Assembly: GCA_016081115.2 (NCBI GenBank)
Contig: CM071925.1
Location: forward strand, 10,954,441-11,018,440
Origin: Rehmannia glutinosa
Taxonomy: Eukaryota > Streptophyta > Magnoliopsida > Lamiales > Orobanchaceae
Direction of reading: 5' to 3'
DNA: 64,000 bases
Both the position numbers and the translations under genes were made by a program. A model generated the notes under the pieces. It saw only the letters and a list, made by a program, of their open reading frames with translations. It was not told where the DNA came from and made no database searches. This document shows positions 44,401 through 59,400 of the stretch, piece by piece. Position 1 is the first letter of the stretch, and every line of letters begins with the position of its first letter.

Positions 44401-47400
44401 TTCTAATAGCTGCAGCTCCAGTTGAAGCTGTCTCATTATCAGTTGACTCAGCTTCATAGTTATCATCTTCCCCATCAGAACTCACATCTTCCAAACCAGC
44501 AAGGTCATCTTCTTCGACAGACACCATCTGCATTTAAGCATATAGAACACCATTACAAAAGGAACAGTGCAAAATAAGATGATTAAGGTTGGAATAATTT
44601 GAGTATTTTTCCTTCTATAAGAACCAAGGACTGGTGAAACCCACAAGCGCAAACCACAATACTATTCAGGATTCAGGAACTCTCTTGACAACCCAAGTGC
44701 AGGGGAAAAAGAGGTCCAGTTTAGTATAGGAAACGGCTATCTGGAGATGAATTCAAGTATTCAGCAGGTAAGTGACATCATAACTTGCATAAGACACAGA
44801 GTATACCGAGATCATACTTCATTCAAACAACTGTGGTAGGTCCACCATAGATGCCGAGTTCCCAGGGAAACTCAAGCATGACAAAAGGAAAAGAGACAAA
44901 AAGGAAAGAAAAAGTGCATATACAGTTCCACCGCATGTGCAAGTTGGACCTTCCACTCTAACCACAATACGACATCCTCAATTAGGATGCAAGTGTACCA
45001 TAAAGAAGATGTAGGCGCTAGCAGAAGGGCTGCTGTCAGAAAAATTCCGGTGAATGGGCTCAAATCCTTTCCTCAACCACAGCTCAAGAGAAATTAATAG
45101 ATTGGTAGACAGGTTTAGGTCCATGAAATTTTCATCAATGGAGCTATATTAACTAGGAGTGTTCATCGAATCGAATTTCGAATTCTTCGACTTCCTCGAA
45201 TTGAATTAATCGAATGGAATTTTTAAAACATCAATTCGAAATTCGATCTTAATTCGATTAATTTCGAGTCGAATTTAATCGAATTGGATTTGTCGATTTT
45301 CGAATCGAATTCGAGTCAATCCAGAAATCCAAATTTTTCGATAAACCAGACACGATTGTGTTTCATACCCACATTTTCCAAGTAAAATTTCACTTTTATT
45401 TCTAACAAAATAATTCTATAATGAAATAAAAGCACAAGAAAACCATATAAATTACCAAAACTATATATTGTTACTTTAAAGATATTACAAAAATTAAAGA
45501 CAAAATACTTTTAAGATTGAAATCTATTAAAATCAAAAGAACTGTTCTTTTTTTGAAATTAAAACATATTGTTCTTTTAAGTTTAAACACATCATAAGAC
45601 AATTCAAAAACTACATAAAAATGTTGAAACTTTGATATGAGATTGAACTTTGAAACTAGCTATGACCAATGCCATAATTTTACTGCAATTTTTTATTATA
45701 ATAGTCATGTGAAATTAAATGTTGTTTATACATCACTAATTATATTATGTCTATTCGCATAAGCAATTAATATATGTATAATGCATAAAATATATAATAT
45801 ATAAATTAAATTTGGATTATAATAGAGTTCGAATCAATACATGAATTCAATTAAAATGCGAATACAAATCGATATTCGAATCGAATTTACTCGAATTCTA
45901 CCTCGAATTAGGATTTTTGAATAAAATTCCCCAATTGCTTATTCGATTCAATATTCATATTCGAAATTCGAATTGATTCGAAATTCGATTCGAAATTTAA
46001 AAATCCTAATTCGCAAATGAGATTTGAATTCGATTCGAATCGAATTTCGAATTGATTCGAAAAATGAACACCCCTAATATTAACACTTTATTGGAGTCCC
46101 CAGCCCTTAATAGGTGAATTATATGTTTAAGACAACAAAAACCAAACCATCCCCTTACGCAATACAATCAAACTAAAACCCTCTACAAAGACCTATCGGC
46201 TAAGGTCCTCATATAGGTGATTCTGATTTTTAATGGACATAAACACTATATTTTTAAAGATGCTACAAATTCTGTCAATAGTCATGCCTCCTTCCCAACC
46301 CCACCCCCACCTCCACCCTCGAAATGAATAAATATCAAGAGACCAACAAAACTAACCGCAAGCACTACAGCATAACCATCAAATTTTCGTTTGCTATTGA
46401 AATCTTCAAAATAAACCACATATGCTGCCTAATTGATTAACTTCATTATTTTGGGGCTCTACAGACTAAGGAATGGTCTTTTCCTCCCATGCACAAAGCC
46501 AAACAACACAAAGGGTTGCCTGTACACATCACAAAGCGAAGGACTGGACCCTCATATTTGCCTTCCCTTCTTCTCCAACTATCTTGATATCAAGGCAGTC
46601 CGGAATACGGACAAATTTGTGTTTGGAATTCAATCCTCCCTGATTCATCAATATTAAAAGGGTTTGGGAAGTTTACATAAAGGGTTGCCTCAAACAACCT
46701 CTCCCCCATCCCCTCCATCTTTCCTTCTACCTAAAAATATTTGAGACATATGCCCTCCAGACCCCCTCCCACCAAACATACCATTTTTCTTGTTTTGTAT
46801 CAATATAAAATCAAGGGGAAGAAAACAGTTTAGTGCTTTAATCTTAATCTTTAGAAGGGACTCCATCCTCTTTCCCTCCATCTTTATTTCCTACCAAACA
46901 GAAAGGCAGGTGTATGCCAACCCCCCAACCTTTCCCTTGTCTAATCCTGCCTCCAGACCCCACTAACAAGCATATGTTCTTGTGTACCAAACAAATAGAA
47001 GCGATCGTCCTTTTCTTCCCTATCCACAAAAATCTCCTTAAGAATTCCAGGTTTGCCACACGATTAAACTCCACGTACTTATCAAACCTTATAGCTTGAA
47101 ACATTTGGAATATATATTTGACAAGCAGTTGGCAGATTTTTCCAGAACGCTTGACATGCTATCCGCTCAAGTTTTAACAGGGGAAAAGATAATGTGGATA
47201 TAAAAAAATTCACTCTGCAACATTGTGACAAGAATAGAACGTTTAATCTAGAAAAGGCAACTTGGGGAAGTAAACTTCCACCTTAATTAATAACTGAACA
47301 ATCTAAGCATTGAGATGTCATGTATTCAAGCCTGTTAAATAGAAAGACCTAATTATTTTTTCTATTTTTTATTTTTTTGGGGGAAGAGGGATGAGCCAGT

Positions 47401-50400
47401 TGGGGTAGGGTGCACATTTTGAATTAAAAATTCAAAGCCATTAAAGCACCTAGAGGAGAGCAGGACCAAATGGGAATACCAACAATTTAAGTGGGAGTAC
47501 CCACAATCTAAAAGAATACCTTTTCCCCAACCAACTCATCATTGTCATCCATGGATGAAGCGAGCCTCATTTAGTCGAACCACATTGAATTTTGTGTATT
47601 GATTAACTATCACGCTATTCATTTTTCTTACTGTTCTCAATATCGGTAAATTGGTCGAAACAATAAGCAACTCAAATGAACTTCAGGGCACAACATTCAA
47701 GAATTCCAAAGCATACCTGTTTGCGGCTTCTCTTTCCCTTGCCCATAGCATTAAATTCTTCTATTTTGTTCACTTCGTATTTATCTCGTAACAGGTCTTC
47801 CCAGTAGCTTGCTCGTTCAGAATTGTTTACTGAGGCTTTATTCTCCACTGGTGGCACAGGAGTTTCCTCTTCTGCCAATTCCGCTTCACAACGTACTCAA
47901 AATTTGCTACCTGGGACATTAACTTCACTTTAGCTTCCTCAAGAGAAGGGGGTTCAAAATTGAAATATAACAAATTGAGAATATAGCATAATAGAAGATT
48001 CCAACACTAAAGACTTGAAAATAATTGTCAAAAGTAGATTCCATAATCAATAAATGTGTGATGTAGGAAAATCAGACCTAAGCATTTCCCACAATACCAT
48101 CAACAAAAGCTAAGAAATTGACAACTGTATTTAATCCACCAACTGATTAATCATAGGAAACTTTCCCATTATCAGCATATTAGAAAATATTATATCCTAC
48201 CAGAAACTTCATAAAAAAAATTCAATTTAATAATACTTCGAAATATCTACATTCTCTGGGAATGGTATTGAAAATCTCCCCACATGTTATACTAGACCGA
48301 ATGAAATGATGCTTTCATTAACTAATCATTGACAGAACAGCACAGACCCACATGTTAGATCCAGGCAGTGTGGCACACGAGTCATTACCAATTATCTATA
48401 TAAGTCAATTGTGGTGACATACACGTTGTAAAGTTATTATAAACAGAAGGAAATTCTCAACAGAATTTATTTTCATCTTTTATATAAAACCACCAAAAAG
48501 GACAGAAAAGACCCTGAGAAATTATCCTAATTCTGTTTTGACGTGATTACAGAATGATGCGACAACAAACATACTGAAATCCAAGTAACTTATGAACCTT
48601 AAAGGCTTTTAAAAATCCATCCTCCTCTTCATATTCCAAAGAAGCATCTTCTTCTCCAACTTGTTCACGATCAAGTAATCTACATCATAGAGCATTGAAA
48701 GTTCAGAATAGCAACACAAAACGAAGTATCCAACGCAACATCATAGAATATTAATTTACCTATCAATTGCAGTATCATCATAATGAATTTGACGAGATTT
48801 TACCAATTCATCGCTATCATCAGCAAATAACTCCTTTGAGCCATACCTTATGATGTCATCTAGTTCTTCCTGCATCCAAATCGAAGTAACTCAGCACAAG
48901 AAACTTCGAAAAAAACAGACAGGTATTTCACTTCTTTCAAGTTTCAATAAAACAAAATAGCAACAAAAAGCCCTAAAAAATATTCAACATATATACAAGA
49001 AAAGTAGCCGCAAGACTGGAGAATCACCACCTTGTTGGGGCATTCATCCAGTGATATTTATGATACCAGCATGAATAGGGAACTCCTCTCAGATTTTATA
49101 GCTCAATTACAACACAATCTGCTACAAGAAATTTATACAGTGATTTCTTAAATGCTATCTGACTTCAGGAAACCAAATGATTCACATTGAATGCACTTTG
49201 CATAAAAAAAGAAAAGTCACGCGTAAAAGGGAGATTGCCTAAGCAGTAACAACTGTTACATATAAACAGAGGCAGATTTGCTGGCAAAGATGCGTACGAA
49301 AATCTACAGAAAGGATGTAAACAGGTAAAAGTGGTCCTAAAATGAATGTGATCTCTTTGAAGGGAAAAAAATTTATTTGGCAAATGGGATTATGTGAAGA
49401 CAGAAATCTCTTTACCAAATCTAATAATGATAATACTAATAAAGACTTTTACCAGAACCCGCCACTTTGAATGGCATTTATTAGATTTTATTTTTATAAA
49501 ACTGAGTAATATCGATTTTGTTTAAATTCACAAGATTTTGTTTTTATAATATTCTGACTTCAACTTATTGCTCAATAAATATATACTAATCGTTTTCAAA
49601 GTGTTAACGCTAACCTTCATTTATCCAACTATTCCTCCTTTAAATATTTTTTTTTAAATACACTATGTGAATATTATAATTTTGTTCATGGACATAAATT
49701 TTAAATTTCTACTATAATTTAGTACTTTGCTAATCTTACTCTTCTAATTTCACTGGTCTTTTCCTTCCTCATCCTATCATTTAAAGTATAAATTCTACAA
49801 GCACCGTGCATTGGACATCTCCAGGTTCAAGTGTGAAGTAAATGTTACATAGTCTCATCAATATTAACTATGACAAATCAACATCTCTTAACGGACGGAG
49901 AAAATATCATTAACGTCTAAGCCTCTAAGGTGAAAACAAAATTCATGCGCACCGAGTGCAGGATAAGAAATAATAAAAGCCATACAAAAGAATGTTGAAA
50001 CATCACGTCTCTTACAGTTGACATCTCCACAAAAAACCAGCTCAAAATTACAAAAAATACCCCTGAGGCTTGATTATGTCCAACATTTTACCTAGCCGTT
50101 AGTTGACCTAACAGAATTTGTTAGTGTCATCTAAAAATCGACCTGAAAATCCAAAAATGCCCCTACAGTACTGTTAACAAGTTTTCTCAAATTACATAGC
50201 ATAAAAACCCTCCACAAAATCTTACAAACTCCCCCCAATTTTGTCCGTCCACTTCTTTTCTCCATCAATTTTTCTTTTTATTTTTATGGAAATCCATCAA
50301 GGGCATTATCGACTTTACACATTCTTTTAGTTTTACCGCAGTCCCTCAAATCTCAGGGTACTGTTTGTAATTAACCCTATTCCTTTTGATGATATGCAAT

Positions 50401-53400
50401 GTATTTCTGAATGACCACAAAAGGAGGATAAAGGAGGATGGGTATAAATAGGAGAGGATGTGGAGAAGAATTGAAACAGTATCTTTCTAATGCAATTTCC
50501 TGTAAACGCACATATTACCTTTAAATTTTATCTATTATAAAATGGATACAAGTAATGCGCCAAGTCAAGGGAACAAATTCAGGTCATAGATCCCCATGAC
50601 AATCCTTAAATCATCTCCAGAGATCATCTTAGTAAATGAGGAACAAATCCTAACTATGTTCATGCTATAGAAATACAAGAAAAAATCACATCCATTTATG
50701 TCCTTGTGATGGAAAGCAACATAACACTAGTTATCCATCTATAAACATCTATGCAGTAGCCTTCTTCAGCATGTCATATTGAGCAAGTCTCAGTTTTTCA
50801 TTGCAGTGGGTGCATAATAATTGTGGAGTGTATCTATTAGAATCTTGGACTGCTATGATGACTATCAATATACAAGTTTTGAAAAATGAAACGAAACGGT
50901 GCGATTACATCACCAATGGAACAAATTTTACCTAAATTTTTGAAGAAATATAAAATGTAAAATATAAAAGTAAAAGGATAATAGCCAATTATAATTACAG
51001 ACAAAAAGGTTTTGCATTCAGAAATGAATAATATATCTGCAAATAGCTAATAAAATCAATTACTTTCTCATATCCGTTAATATGCTCAAGGATATCAAGA
51101 ATCCACGTTTCCACTCAATCACTATAGGAAGATGCTAACCATGAAGTTGACATAACATATTACTCACTAGGTCTTTTCAGACACAATAATCAATATAAGC
51201 TTTGCTGTTGCATGCTCCCATAATTCTGAATAATTGAAAGAACTCAATAGCAATAAATTCTTCCAATTACGTTAACCATCCCACTTAAATCTAATTTTCA
51301 ATTCTTTATTGTAACTGTTGATGATACATACATAGTCATGGGCTAAAATATTTTTACCTGATTAATGTTTTGTGTTTTGAGCTTTCCAACAACTAGATGC
51401 TCCAAAATCATTTTCTTTTAGTCATCTCCATCATCCTTTCTTCAATGGTTCCCGTGTTATAAGTCTGTAAATCATTACCTGCATATGGAGAGGAGTTTCA
51501 TGGATAAGACAAGCAACGAGCATGAAGAATCTTCCATGGCATGATCTACAATGAGTACAACCTTATTGGTTTGGCCAAGGCGATGAGCCCTTGCCATTGC
51601 CTGAAGATCTGCATGAGGATTCCAATCGCTGCAAATTTTGGAATGGTCTCAATTACTAGATACTAAAACAGATTATCAAAATGCACCAGCAAGAGACATG
51701 ATTAACTGAAGAACATATATGATAGATGTGGATTGCCAGAGAGAAGTGTAGACATCCCAAAACAGAAACTATAAATTATCAGTAGTTAGAAATCTCAGTT
51801 CCTCCTAAGTCTTTCCAACCTCCTCACAACTTATAAAAATGATGCAAAAGTATAATAATTGAGCGCACTTGTGAACTCTCTTTTGCAAGTAATTATGAAC
51901 ATATAAACCAAGGATCTTAAACATTTTCATCAATCAAGGATAGCACCCAAATGTGTTCATAATTCCAACCCAATTTTAACCAACAGCTGACAAATAATCT
52001 TTATACCAAAGGTTCTAACTTTTCGGTGAAGTCCTTCATGTGACATACACAAAAGCATTGTGAATCGACATGCATCACCAGGTTGCCATTCTTCTTAGTT
52101 TATACACCAAATTATTCGAATATGCTTAAAGATATTAGGGAGGACAAAAGGAAGGTTAGTGAGTAAAGTGGTAAAGAACAGGATGGTAGTCATAAACAGG
52201 GATAACTTGTTGAAGTATTTAGGCATATAAGAAGCAGACTTTTAAATGCCACCAGGATTGATGGTTATACAACCGATGACTCAAATCTTCATAGTGCTCT
52301 TAGTAAAGGTGTCCAGACCCAACTTCCTATTGTTAAGTTTGTTTCTTATGACTCCAAACTTCTTTAACTATTTCACAAGGTCGGTAGAAAGTAACCAAGA
52401 ACCAAAGCCGAAAAAGGAAATGCTATACAGATGACAGCTTTATACAAAAATAAAACTTGGTCATTGGTATCTCCCCAGCTGAAAGACAGCCATTGGGGCC
52501 AAACGAGTGATTAAAATCAAGGAATCACAATAAAGCAGTGGAAAAACATAAGCTGCAGAGTGGCTGCTAATATCAACAGACATTTACTCCTGTTGTGAAT
52601 AATGCTCACATGAGCATGTCTCCCAGTGCAAACAAAGATAAGAGCACTTATCTCTTGTGCACCTCACTCAGGTTGAGTTCACAGCAATTAGATGTGAAAT
52701 TCATGGACTCCAACTAAAGAGGAACATATGAAGATTCTTACAGTTTTCTTTTCTTCTTTTCCTTTCAACTTTAGACTGAAGGAAATATACGAAGTTGAAT
52801 AAGTCCCTTTATGGATTAAAACAATCACCACCAGGTTTAATAGATTTCTCAAAGCCATCTTAAAGTTTGGATTTCACATAACGATGATCACACTATAAGT
52901 TCAACTTATTCTAACTGAATTAATTGCCTTACTAACAACATAAGATGAGCACCACCTAAAGCAAATATGTCCATCATCATACCACTCTATAACATGCATT
53001 TTTACCTCACAACATCGTTTGGAATAGTCATAGCAACCACATTCAACATACAAAACAGAGCAGATACACAATGCAAAACTGAAAATCATGCTACAATATG
53101 GAGATAATACAATTAAACACTAAAATATAAGCATTACCTGTCATATATGATTACGGTATCAGCAGTAGCAAGGTTTATTCCTATACCCCCAGCTCTAGTT
53201 GATAACAAAAAACAAAATCTCGATGAATTCTTTGCATTGAACCTATCTATTCGAATTTGCCTTTCTGCTCCACCAACTTTTCCATCAATCCTTTCATAAT
53301 GCCATTTCTGAAATTATACAAGAGCATCAATTCAATTCTCATTCACCTTTTCTGGCATATCAAGTAAACAAAATAAATTCAGTCACGCATTCATACCCTA

Positions 53401-56400
53401 TAGTTACAGTAATCTTCTAATAAATCCAACATATGCTGAAATTGAGAATATATCAGAACTCTGTGGCCCTGCTCTTTAAGTTTGACCATCATCTTGTCCA
53501 AAAGTTGTAATTTTCCAGAAGTTTCCAACAGTTGCCTGAGATAAATATCATTGTGAGCAAAAGAAACTGTTAGAAATCTCCACCTAAATAAAACCAAAAA
53601 CTATATGATTGAACATCAAATAACACCAAGGCTGTGAATTCAAAGAACACTTTGTACAAAAACGAGCAAGGTACTCAAAATAAAAGATATAACATGCACA
53701 CCAGTTATTATTCTGTAAATGCAGATAGCAAATCCATATTTCATTCCAACCAACAAAAAGGTAAGAGCAAATCAGAGTAAAATGCATATATTACTTGTGA
53801 AATTCATTAGTATCTTCTGGTTCAACGCCTTCCAGCATAAATGCATGACAACAGAGTTTGCGCAGTTCCATCACCACATTTATGAGAGAAATCTAGCAAT
53901 AGAAAGAGTTAAAGTAGGTTGTCCTCGCACAGTAAGTTGATGACAATGAAGAATGGTATAATGAGAAGTTGCATATAACATGGCAAGTGTCCATTCACCT
54001 GGGCACCACCCTTGCGAGTGAGTATCTGATAATTACGGGTGAGTATAGCTTTGTAATATTCCTTCTGCTTGCTACTCAATTCGACACGCAGAATGAGTTC
54101 CTTTTTGGGAGGTAGCTCTTTCATGACATCTTTCTTCACTCCTGCAATTCAAAGTGAATAATTATTTACAGTGAAATGGTTACAACACATGATATGATGG
54201 ATAATTAGATAATACTAAAGGAACTTCTAAAGCCTCGAGGCTCGAGTAAAAATGGGGTATCACAGATCTGCATAAATCCAGCTTTCTTAGCAAAGAAAAA
54301 GTCTCAAAAAAAAGCAAATAAAAAGTGAAGCAAAGATGGAATCTTGAAATATCCTCCACAATAAACCACATGCTTATTAAAATATGCAAAGTTGTCAATA
54401 AAAATGGAAACATGATAGACCAATAGCCAAAAATAATAAAAGTGGAGATTCTGGAACGAGGCCAAATATGAAATCACCCATACAGAAGGCTTGATTGCAT
54501 GTAAAAGTTGCATTATTTGTCTGTCGTGGGATTTCTGAGAGGTTCATCAAATAATGGTATATAGCACGCATCAACACATTGGTTCATATTTCTCTTAAGG
54601 TGCTAGCAAATGTCACTAATTGTACAAATGCATCTAGGCAACTACATGATAATTTTTTTTCTCCAGGCATAGCAGCTGCATTTTAAGGCAGTTGTACAAT
54701 TAACATCTTAGGAAGAGAAGGCAAAAGACAGAACTACAAACTCAAAAGGCACACAATGAATTTCAGTTCATACTTCTCAGGAGATGCGGGGCCAACATCG
54801 TATGAAGCCTAGAAATTTGTTCCTCTTGATTGATATCCTTGAACTCCTCCTGGAAATCCTCTAAACTTCCAAACTGAAAAGACGAATAAATAAATGTGTG
54901 TGTGTGCGTGAAAACATGTCATGGCATGGATAATCATGTCATTATTATCAAGAATGATACACATGATTAAGCTTAAGATGCAAGTCACTAACCTTCCCAG
55001 CATCAAGGAAATGCATAAGCATGAAAAGTTCGTCAAGTTGTTCTGCAATGCATGAATCCAACAATCATTATATTACATAACAATAACAAAAATAAAAGGC
55101 GAAAAAGCTTTAATTAATCAATTGTGTGGTTCAAGAGATTATCTAGAATTGTTCTGAAAATAGTCAGAAGGAAAACGTTCTTCCATGGATTGGGAACTCA
55201 AATGATCATTAACTTCATTGAGCAAACCAAAATAGTTAATCGAAAATTTGCAGTTGGAGTTTTGAGGGCTCTAATGCAGTAGTAAAAATGGCGCATCAAA
55301 GAAAATGAGGATTCCAACCAGTTATAATGTCAAAGAAAATTTAACTGCTCAAGTATGTACAAGAAATATTAGAAGTGCAGTTGTTTACATTTGTCTTGTC
55401 GCTACAGACTGATGTGTGAAATCACTCGTTTGAACTAGCTCGAAAGAAACGATATAGACCATTACGTGAATTGCTACCGAGTGACAACAATCATCCATCA
55501 TTCATTTTCAATTTAATTGAGTCGCAGCTCAGCTAGAAACATCACAGGCACTCTAGGAGAGAATTCATTGAGAACACATAACGCCTGCCTAAAGTGACTA
55601 ATCCAAACCCGAAAGAAGGTTTTCTAATAATATCAAGTACCTAACAGTTTAAGCTGAAATTCTACAAAGCATGGGCCAAAAGAGAAGCATTATCAGTTGC
55701 GCTTGTTTATGTGCATATTCCACCAAGCACAAAGTTCAGAGATTTGTAAAGTAGGCATATCAAGCAATAAAAACATGTTTTCTTTCCTTACAGAAGTATC
55801 TAAGTCAGGTGCACAAACAACAAAAGAGTAAAGCTCCTGCACAGATCATAAAGGGATCAATCAACATACCTGAAGAGGAGTTCCAGTCAAGAGGACACGA
55901 TGGCTGCTAGAGTACTGCGTCAACGAAGAAAATAGTTTCAATCCTTATTTTTTAGACGATGCCCTTCATCAACAATCTACAGAGAGTTGTTAAGCAAAAT
56001 TTAGGAGCAAGTATAAAATGGATTCAAACAAGTCGGCAATTTAAGGGATGTCAGTTCACCAGGCACTCCCACTTTATGGATTTCAGTGATGATGAATCCA
56101 TGTTGATCATTTCATAAGATGTCAAAAGGACATCAAATTTTATTCTATCTTGTTTGCTTTCGCTGACAGCTTGACCAGATTTCTTTTTCTTGCTCTTCTT
56201 TTGACTTTTGGGATAGTAGAATTCATATTCTCTGATGACACCGCGTGCTTGGGCAGTTCCAGCATACATCACCTGCAGGAGTTGACTCTTAATCAAGTAC
56301 AATTACAAGCCAATCTGATGCATCCTTAGCATTACGCTTATTGACAAGCTAATCTTACCCAACCTGAAATATAATGCATACTTACAACATTCATATGAGG

Positions 56401-59400
56401 AGCCCATGTGGCGAATTCACGTTCCCAGTTCCTCAATGTTGAAAGAGGAGCAACCACAAGATGAGGATATATATTCTCCTCAAAAAGAGATGCTAAAAAG
56501 GCAATACTCTGTATTGTTTTGCCTGCAATCGTGAACATTTATAAGAAATGGCATGTGCAGAATTCTGTTGCATAAAGAATGGAAGAGAAAGAAAAAGAGT
56601 GAAAGAAAGTAAAACTGAAAGGCAAGCATAGCCTACCAAGTCCCATCTCATCTGCAAGTATCACATGCGTCTGTTTGGACCATGCAAAACGTAAGAAATT
56701 CAACCCTTCAAGCTGATATGGATGCAATGAACCTTGATTTTATTTAGATAATAACGGAGTCAAATAAGAGATTGATTATGATAAAATATCCACTGAATAT
56801 ATATCTTAATAAAGAGCATTCTGCACCTCCGGATAGAAACTCAGGACTGCTCTCATACTGTTGAAATTCTTTCTGTTTCTTCTTTAATTCCATGGCATCA
56901 CGAAGGTGTCTCTTTTGTTTTGCTGCAGATATTCTGTCATGTTGAGAACAAATTCTATTGAACTTTTCAATTTCCTTGTGAAAGGATGAAATGCTTGATT
57001 CCAACTCCCAAGAGCATTCATCATATGAAAGCTCGTTCCATTTCACAAAATATTCTTTTCCTTCTTCTACTTCCCTGGCATTCAGAATAATTTGACAGCA
57101 CATGGAATTAGAAAATAGAAATAAACAACTAAAACAGTTTAACTACAGATGGATCAAACATTTAACTAAACCTGTCAAACTCAGATAAAAAATTTGATTT
57201 CTTTTTTTTCTTTTGCAGTGGGCAGTGGCTTCAACAGAAAACAAGGAAACTGTCGTGTTCGTGAAAAACTGCCTATAACTCAACCAAGTTCGTTTTCTTA
57301 ACCAACTTCAACTGTCCTATAAATAGCACCCACCAAATACTAATGGGGAAGAACTAGGTCCTGAAAGTTGAATGAGAACATAAATAGGATGGTGCATTCC
57401 AATCCCTGTACATAACTTATTTCGACAGAACCACACTCGACTGTCAAACATGCACCAACCATAACTTAGCAGAGTTCAGCTTCTAACTCACCATATAATT
57501 TAAATCTTAAATGGCGGCTACATGTTACCAAAGTATCAGCCCACATTGACTCAAAAGGCAAGGATCCATTCAAGACCCAACCTTCTAAAATCTAAGTTGG
57601 ACAGCACAGCTTACAGCTCGCTTCATAAATTAAAAGTGTATGATCATAAATTCAATGAAGCATCCTGAACAAAAATTATGTATCTCTATTACCAGTTAAA
57701 TATTGAAATTCTGTTGGTGTTTGAGATTTTTGTTGAGTAACAAAACATGTCGATAATAGCCATCATTTACAAAGAGTTGTATGAGCTAATAATCTCAGAT
57801 TAAAACTGTAAAAAGTTGCGTCAGAATTGAAACAGTTAAGCATTCAATGGGTTCAAAGTATTGGTGAAACCTGCAAGCAATAATCCGATCCACGGTGGTC
57901 CAATCTGGTCTGATAGGAACATATTCGTCAATCCGTCGGTGTTATTTGATGAAGAAGCTTGTTTGTGGAAGTTGTTGACTTTTGTTCTTAAACGAGGGTT
58001 TGACTTGTATGCCTTAACAAATTCAGTCTCAGGCACCCTGAAACAATATACAGGAAAAGCAGCAAAATAAGATACAGAATGTGAGAAGAAATACTGAACT
58101 TGTCAAAACAAACTGCAAACAATACTCCTGCTAAATTATTGTAGTATATATCTATACGTCTTCTTTTGACATGTAAATGACATCAGATGCCATTCACCAT
58201 ATTATAGACGCAAAGACGCTTGAAGAAAAATAAAGTATGTAATCTTCTGTAACAAAGGAAAGTTAAGAAATTAACATATTGGCTTTCTCCAAATAATTGA
58301 CAGCTTGAAACTGCCAAAGGTGGAACAATTGAATAGAGGGATACCGTCACTTAGATGATGTCTTCAATTGGCAACGAACCACGTTATGAACAAAACAGTT
58401 AAGAAAACCGATCAAGAAAAAAACAAAACATTTAAGAAAGATCAGAATAAAGAAACTACCATGCGCAGTGGAGGTAGGACAATCCTTTCCACTTTACTAA
58501 ATAATGTTTCATGAAAGCTTGATTTGATCCCAACTTAGGTGCATCACTATCATTCACTGCACTTGGACGCATCTCACAGTCGAGTATTTTTTCAAGCTCA
58601 TTGAGGTGTCCAACCTATAAAGCACATCATCATATCAAGATGGGGTAACTCAAACCTCGGATTTCCATAATTAGTCATTAACTAAGAGTATGTAAGACAT
58701 ACGCATTCAGGACATTTCCAGTTACTAGGATGAGGACCTCTCAGCACTGGCAGCAAGCACTTCGGATGGTAAGCATAAGTACATGTTTCGCAGCTCAAAA
58801 GATTGTCATCTTTTCCACAAGCTTGGCATGAACCTTCCTTCTGGTAAGAATATGATGAAGTTACTTGAAATAACATATATAAGTCAAAACAAGTTATTTT
58901 AGAACCCTTTAAATCTAAAAGGCAGCAAATCATATATAGTATGCATCCATGTTTCAAAATATTGAGAGATAAAATCACAAATTGTGCAAAAATCCATAGT
59001 TTTCCCCACACTAAAATCTTGTAATTTCAGTAATTGACCCAGATATTGCATAATAAAATGTGTTTCCCAGTTATCAATAACGCTTGTATTTCTGGTAAAC
59101 ATCAAAAAATCTCCTTGTTATCTTTTTTGCCATCGTATTCAAAATCTACCTGCCACATAAAGACTGTTATCTGATTTTATGAAGGACCTTTGTTCACTCT
59201 GTTACTTCTCTTGGTTACATATTTTATTGAACGATAAGGTAAATGCAAGGCTTGTTTGAATTGTCCCTTTCTTGTCATTAATGTGATAGATAAAAATATA
59301 GTTAGAACCTACAGCCTCACAGCCAATATCTTCGGAAGAAACAGGAAGTGACTGCACATATGCCACGTGTACGTGTACTAGCAGGACAAGTCATCATTAC

